Assembly (NCBI RefSeq): GCF_017742215.1
Contig: NZ_JAGHKP010000003.1
Coordinates: 186,001-250,000, forward strand
Source: Chitinophaga chungangae
Lineage (GTDB): Bacteria > Bacteroidota > Bacteroidia > Chitinophagales > Chitinophagaceae
Direction of reading: 5' to 3'
Length of the DNA: 64,000 nucleotides
Positions within the stretch are counted from its first letter, which is position 1; each line of letters opens with the position of its first letter. Position numbers and translations under genes: made by a program. Below are positions 60,793 to 64,000 of the stretch, piece after piece. Below the pieces are notes generated by a model. It worked only from the letters and a program-made list of their open reading frames with translations, made no database searches and was not told the origin of the DNA.

Positions 60793-63093
60793 ATGAGACA
60801 AATATATAAGATCGCGAAAGCGGAGCTCTATACGTTATTTTATTCGCCCATTGCCTGGATGATCCTGGTGATCTTCGCCTTCCAGACCGCCTTTGTATTC
60901 AGCGGCGTTTTGCAGGAGCTGACGCGTTACCAGGAACTGGTAGACGGCGTAGGCGCGGGCACTTACGGCCTTTTCGGCTCGCAGGTCGCGCTGTTCCCCG
61001 CCGTGCAGGGTTACCTGTACCTCTACATGCCTTTGCTCACTATGGGCCTGATGAGCCGCGAGCTGAGCAGCGGCTCCGTGAAACTGCTTTATTCCTCACC
61101 GCTCACTTCCTCGCAGATCATCGCCGGGAAATTCCTGGCCATGATGTTGTACAGCCTGCTGATGATCGGCATTTTGCTGGTGTACGTCGTGTTTGCGGGA
61201 ACCAGGGTGGAGAACTTCAGCTGGCAGGAAGCGTCTTCCGGTTTGCTGGGCCTTTACATGCTGATGTGCGCGTATTCGGCCATCGGCCTGTTTATGTCCT
61301 GCCTCACCGGTTACCCTGTGGTGGCCGCGCTCGGCACGCTGGTGCTGCTGGCCCTGCTGAACTACATCGGCAAAGTATGGCAGAGCGTTGAATTCGTGCG
61401 CGACCTCACGTACTGGCTGTCTATCTCCGGCCGCTCCGGCACGCTCATCGCGGGGCTGATCGGTTCGGAAGACGTGCTGTATTTCCTGATCATCATGGGA
61501 TTGTTCCTCAGCCTCGCCGTGCTGCGCCTGCAGGCCAGCCGCGCACACGCTTCCTTTGCGTCTGTATGGAGCAAATATTCGCTGGTGTTGGTCATTGCGC
61601 TCGCGCTCGGGTATCTTACTTCCCGGCCGGTGATGAAAGTGTATTACGACGCCACCGAAACGAAAAGGAACACGCTCACGCCTAACAGCCAGGACGTGGT
61701 GCGGAAAATGACCGGCGGGCTCACCATCACCACTTACGTGAACCTGCTGGACCGCGAAGCCTTTAACGGCCTTCCCGCGCAGGTGAACGAAGACAAAGAC
61801 CGCTTCAGTCATTACCTGCGTTTTAAACCGGAAACCAAATTCCGTTACGTATACTATTACGATCAATCCGTCAACCCTGCCTTCAGAAGCCCGAAAGAGC
61901 CGAAAGACCAGCCGTTGGCCGAGCAGGCGAAGAAAAGAGCCGAAGTGATGGACATTGATGTTGACATGTTCCTCACACCGGAAGAGATCAAAAAGAAGAT
62001 CGACCTCAGCGCCGAAGGCAATACTTTCGTGCGCGTGATCGAAAGGGAAAACGGCCAGAAATCTTTCCTGCGCCTGTACAACGACATGATGAAATTCCCC
62101 AACGAAGGAGAGATCACCGCCGCGTTCAAACGGATGGTGATGAAACTCCCCCGCATCGGCTTCCTGGAAGGCGGCCGCAGGCTGGAAGGCGACCGGGCGA
62201 AGGATTACACGCTTTTCTCTTCCGAAAGGACCTTCCGTTATTCGCTCACCAACCAGGGCTCAGACGTGGAAACGCTCGACCTTTCCGGCGATAAACAGAT
62301 CCCGGAGGATATGGACATCATCGTGATCGCCGATCTGAAAGAAGCCCCGGATTCCAACGTCCGCAAAAAGATCGACGCCTACATCGCCGCGGGCGGCAAC
62401 CTGGTGGTAACGCTGAAACCCGGCTCGGAAGTGATGGAAGACTTCATCGCGCAGTTCGGCCTCAAAACCGTTCCCGGCCAACTCGTACAGCCGAAGCTGG
62501 ACGTAGCCGGCAACGTGGTGATCTGCGTGCCGACCAAAGAAGGCAAAGCCATGGCGGAGATATTCGACAACATGGACAAACGCGGGCAATGGGTAGGCAT
62601 GGTCAATTCCGCCGGTCTCGAAAAAGCGGAAGACAAAGGATTTAAATTCACGCCGATCATTTCCAGCAGGGACACGATGAAGACCTGGAACGAACTGCAA
62701 ACGATCGATTTCGTGAACGATTCCGCCACGCTGGACCCCGCCACCGGTGAGCATCAGGGCACATTCGTGACCATGATGGGCCTTTCCCGCCAGGTGGGTA
62801 AAAAAGAACAGCGCATCGTGGTGCTGGGCGACGCGGATTGTATCAGCAACGCCGGTATGACCCCGCCGATCCGCCGCTACGGCGCTTCCAACTTCACGCT
62901 CATCCCCGGTATGTTCCACTGGCTGTCTTACGGCACCGTACCGGTAGACGTAAGCCGTCCCGCGCCGACGGACAACCAGCTGCATATGAAGAAAAACGGC
63001 GCGAAAGCCGCCAAAACGATATTGATGTGGGTATGGCCCGGCATCATCCTGCTCGCGGGCGCCATCCTGCTGATCAGGCGCCGGAGAAAATAA
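60793..63093 (+). CDS. Fused GldF-GldG: ABC-2 permease joined to auxiliary GldG domain
   Basis: The product is 766 residues. Residues about 1-245 form an ABC-2 type permease with six membrane helices (AWMILVIFAFQTAFVFSGVL, LYMPLLTMGLMSRELSSGSVKLL, FLAMMLYSLLMIGILLVYVVF, LGLYMLMCAYSAIGLFMSCL, VVAALGTLVLLALLNYIG, LYFLIIMGLFLSLAVL), equal to GldF. A further helix (about 258-275) starts the GldG part, followed by a large periplasmic domain (GLTITTYVNLLDREAFNGLP, IIVIADLKEAPDSNVRKKIDAYIAAGGNLVV) and a final helix (LMWVWPGIILLAGAILLI). GldF and GldG are separate genes in Flavobacterium; fusion is frequent in other Bacteroidota. It forms a membrane complex with the GldA-like ATPase upstream. Confidence 0.88.
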   Translation: MRQIYKIAKAELYTLFYSPIAWMILVIFAFQTAFVFSGVLQELTRYQELVDGVGAGTYGLFGSQVALFPAVQGYLYLYMPLLTMGLMSRELSSGSVKLLYSSPLTSSQIIAGKFLAMMLYSLLMIGILLVYVVFAGTRVENFSWQEASSGLLGLYMLMCAYSAIGLFMSCLTGYPVVAALGTLVLLALLNYIGKVWQSVEFVRDLTYWLSISGRSGTLIAGLIGSEDVLYFLIIMGLFLSLAVLRLQASRAHASFASVWSKYSLVLVIALALGYLTSRPVMKVYYDATETKRNTLTPNSQDVVRKMTGGLTITTYVNLLDREAFNGLPAQVNEDKDRFSHYLRFKPETKFRYVYYYDQSVNPAFRSPKEPKDQPLAEQAKKRAEVMDIDVDMFLTPEEIKKKIDLSAEGNTFVRVIERENGQKSFLRLYNDMMKFPNEGEITAAFKRMVMKLPRIGFLEGGRRLEGDRAKDYTLFSSERTFRYSLTNQGSDVETLDLSGDKQIPEDMDIIVIADLKEAPDSNVRKKIDAYIAAGGNLVVTLKPGSEVMEDFIAQFGLKTVPGQLVQPKLDVAGNVVICVPTKEGKAMAEIFDNMDKRGQWVGMVNSAGLEKAEDKGFKFTPIISSRDTMKTWNELQTIDFVNDSATLDPATGEHQGTFVTMMGLSRQVGKKEQRIVVLGDADCISNAGMTPPIRRYGASNFTLIPGMFHWLSYGTVPVDVSRPAPTDNQLHMKKNGAKAAKTILMWVWPGIILLAGAILLIRRRRK

Positions 63094-63103
63094 AAGAAGT
63101 GTT

Positions 63104-64000
63104 ATGATCCTGATGACCGATAAACAAACGATCAATGACCTTAACCTCTTTGGTAAGGGAGGTAATGATGGCATCTATGCGCTGTTTAACCGCACGCATA
63201 CGAAAGGCGGCTCGGAACTGTTGGAACACATGTTCCGGCGCCCGCTGTCGGACGAGCGGATGATCAACGCGCGCAGCTCCGTGATCCGGTATTTCGCCGG
63301 CAACGAAGTGCGTTTCCCCTACGAAAGTTACTGGTTCGACGCCGCGGAGCAATACCTGTCCGATACGGACGAGCGCACGCAGCTCAGCCGGCAGGAAGAC
63401 AACCTGGCCCGGAAATTCAACCAGCTGATCGCGGCGGATACCGTTTATAAAACGGTGGAAAAAGGCGTTGCCAGCCTCATCGGCATCCTGCAGGCGACGC
63501 GCGGTTTTGTGAACGCCACACGCGGCAAGGTGGCTGAAATCCCTTACAGCGCGGAAATTTCCGCGATGGAGCAATTGCTAGCCCATCCCGCATTTCAGCC
63601 GGTGTTGGCGGAAAATTCGAAACAGAAATTATCTTTCGCCACGCTTTCCGCATACGACCAGTTGCTTCGTTTCCGCGAGCGTGATAAGCTCCGGCAATTG
63701 CTGGACCATATCTATCTCGCCGATGTGTACCTGTCCGTCGCCAAAACGGGCCGGGAGCGGGGTTACGCTTTCCCTCACGCCGTGGCGCGGGAATTGCAAA
63801 CGGTGTCGCTGGAAAATTTCTGGCATCCTTCACTGGAAAAACCAATAAAAAATTCGCTGGAGATCACGCGGGAAGGCAATGTGCTGTTCCTGACCGGCGC
63901 GAACATGGCCGGCAAATCCACTTTTATGAAATCCCTCGGCATTGCGATGTACCTCGGGCATATGGGTTTTCCCGTACCTGCGTCGAAGATGGAATTTGCA
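63104..64000 (+). CDS. MutS-family ATPase, short form, cut by the window end
   Basis: Residues 1-299 are inside the window, and the frame is still open at 64000. The sequence MILMTDKQTINDLNLFGKGG leads into a MutS core-like helical region with GGSELLEHMFRRPLSD (the usual GSRLL.. block of domain III), then a lever segment, and the ATPase domain starts near LENFWHPSL with Walker A TGANMAGKST at residues 264-273 (canonical MutS reads TGPNMGGKST). The Walker A lies only 264 residues from the start, so mismatch-recognition domains I and II are absent; this is not canonical MutS but a short Bacteroidota-type MutS-related protein. It begins 10 bases after the GldFG gene. Confidence 0.85.
   Translation, partial: MILMTDKQTINDLNLFGKGGNDGIYALFNRTHTKGGSELLEHMFRRPLSDERMINARSSVIRYFAGNEVRFPYESYWFDAAEQYLSDTDERTQLSRQEDNLARKFNQLIAADTVYKTVEKGVASLIGILQATRGFVNATRGKVAEIPYSAEISAMEQLLAHPAFQPVLAENSKQKLSFATLSAYDQLLRFRERDKLRQLLDHIYLADVYLSVAKTGRERGYAFPHAVARELQTVSLENFWHPSLEKPIKNSLEITREGNVLFLTGANMAGKSTFMKSLGIAMYLGHMGFPVPASKMEFA

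Noticed and set aside
1..64000. tRNA, rRNA, CRISPR arrays, insertion sequences, prophage genes and riboswitches
   Set aside because: Nothing with the necessary structure or repeats was seen on either strand; short RNA genes could have been missed by eye.

Overview
The window looks like chromosome from a gliding, glycan-degrading member of the Bacteroidota, most likely Chitinophagaceae (Chitinophaga-like). The reasons are four SusC/SusD pairs, three FecI sigma factor / FecR anti-sigma / SusC cassettes in which SusC carries an N-terminal signalling (STN) domain, many lipoproteins with a Cys lipobox, TAnnTTTG-type promoter elements, a GldA plus fused GldF-GldG ABC system, the remnant of a type IX secretion sorting domain, and a moderately high GC content. 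I see no tRNA, rRNA, CRISPR array, insertion sequence or phage gene.

Layout. 1-6373 (minus strand): SusC, SusD and a DUF5000-type lipoprotein; the operon probably continues to the left of the window. 6893-16161 (plus): FecI, FecR, SusC, SusD, a SusE-like lipoprotein and a GH76 alpha-1,6-mannanase, a compact alpha-mannan locus closed by a strong terminator. 16344-18716: an FtsX/MacB-type ABC permease behind a possible sigma-54 promoter. 18874-29098: FecI, FecR, SusC, SusD, DUF4843 lipoprotein, PKD-like lipoprotein and a TlpA-type thioredoxin, then a terminator and a 36-codon remnant of a type IX-secreted protein. 29352-43176: mixed genes comprising a GH30-type hydrolase, a Crp/Fnr regulator divergent from a ClC channel with two matching dyads between them, a lipoprotein, a GH27 alpha-galactosidase, a small membrane protein, a beta-helix protein, an AidB-like acyl-CoA dehydrogenase, an MFS exporter and a PQQ-type sugar dehydrogenase.

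43465-50975 is the part least explained by known systems. A PAS-LuxR regulator is followed by an apparent six-gene operon. Its first gene encodes a 685-residue exported protein with one TPR-like hairpin and four copies of a short [DN]-x-[YF]-W-[GD] motif, the last at the extreme C-terminus. It is followed by five tandem paralogues, each with a signal peptide, a strongly conserved TPR-like N-terminal half, a charged linker and a diverging C-terminal domain. I cannot assign them to a characterised family; this is the best candidate for an undescribed envelope system.

51361-59526: a third FecI-FecR-SusC-SusD cassette ending in a metallopeptidase-like lipoprotein that has lost HExxH. 59839-64000: GldA-like ATPase, fused GldF-GldG and a short MutS-type ATPase cut by the window end.

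Genes work together mainly as surface uptake units: FecI/FecR/STN-SusC sense the substrate at the outer membrane and switch on the downstream SusC/SusD transporter and its lipoproteins or hydrolase.
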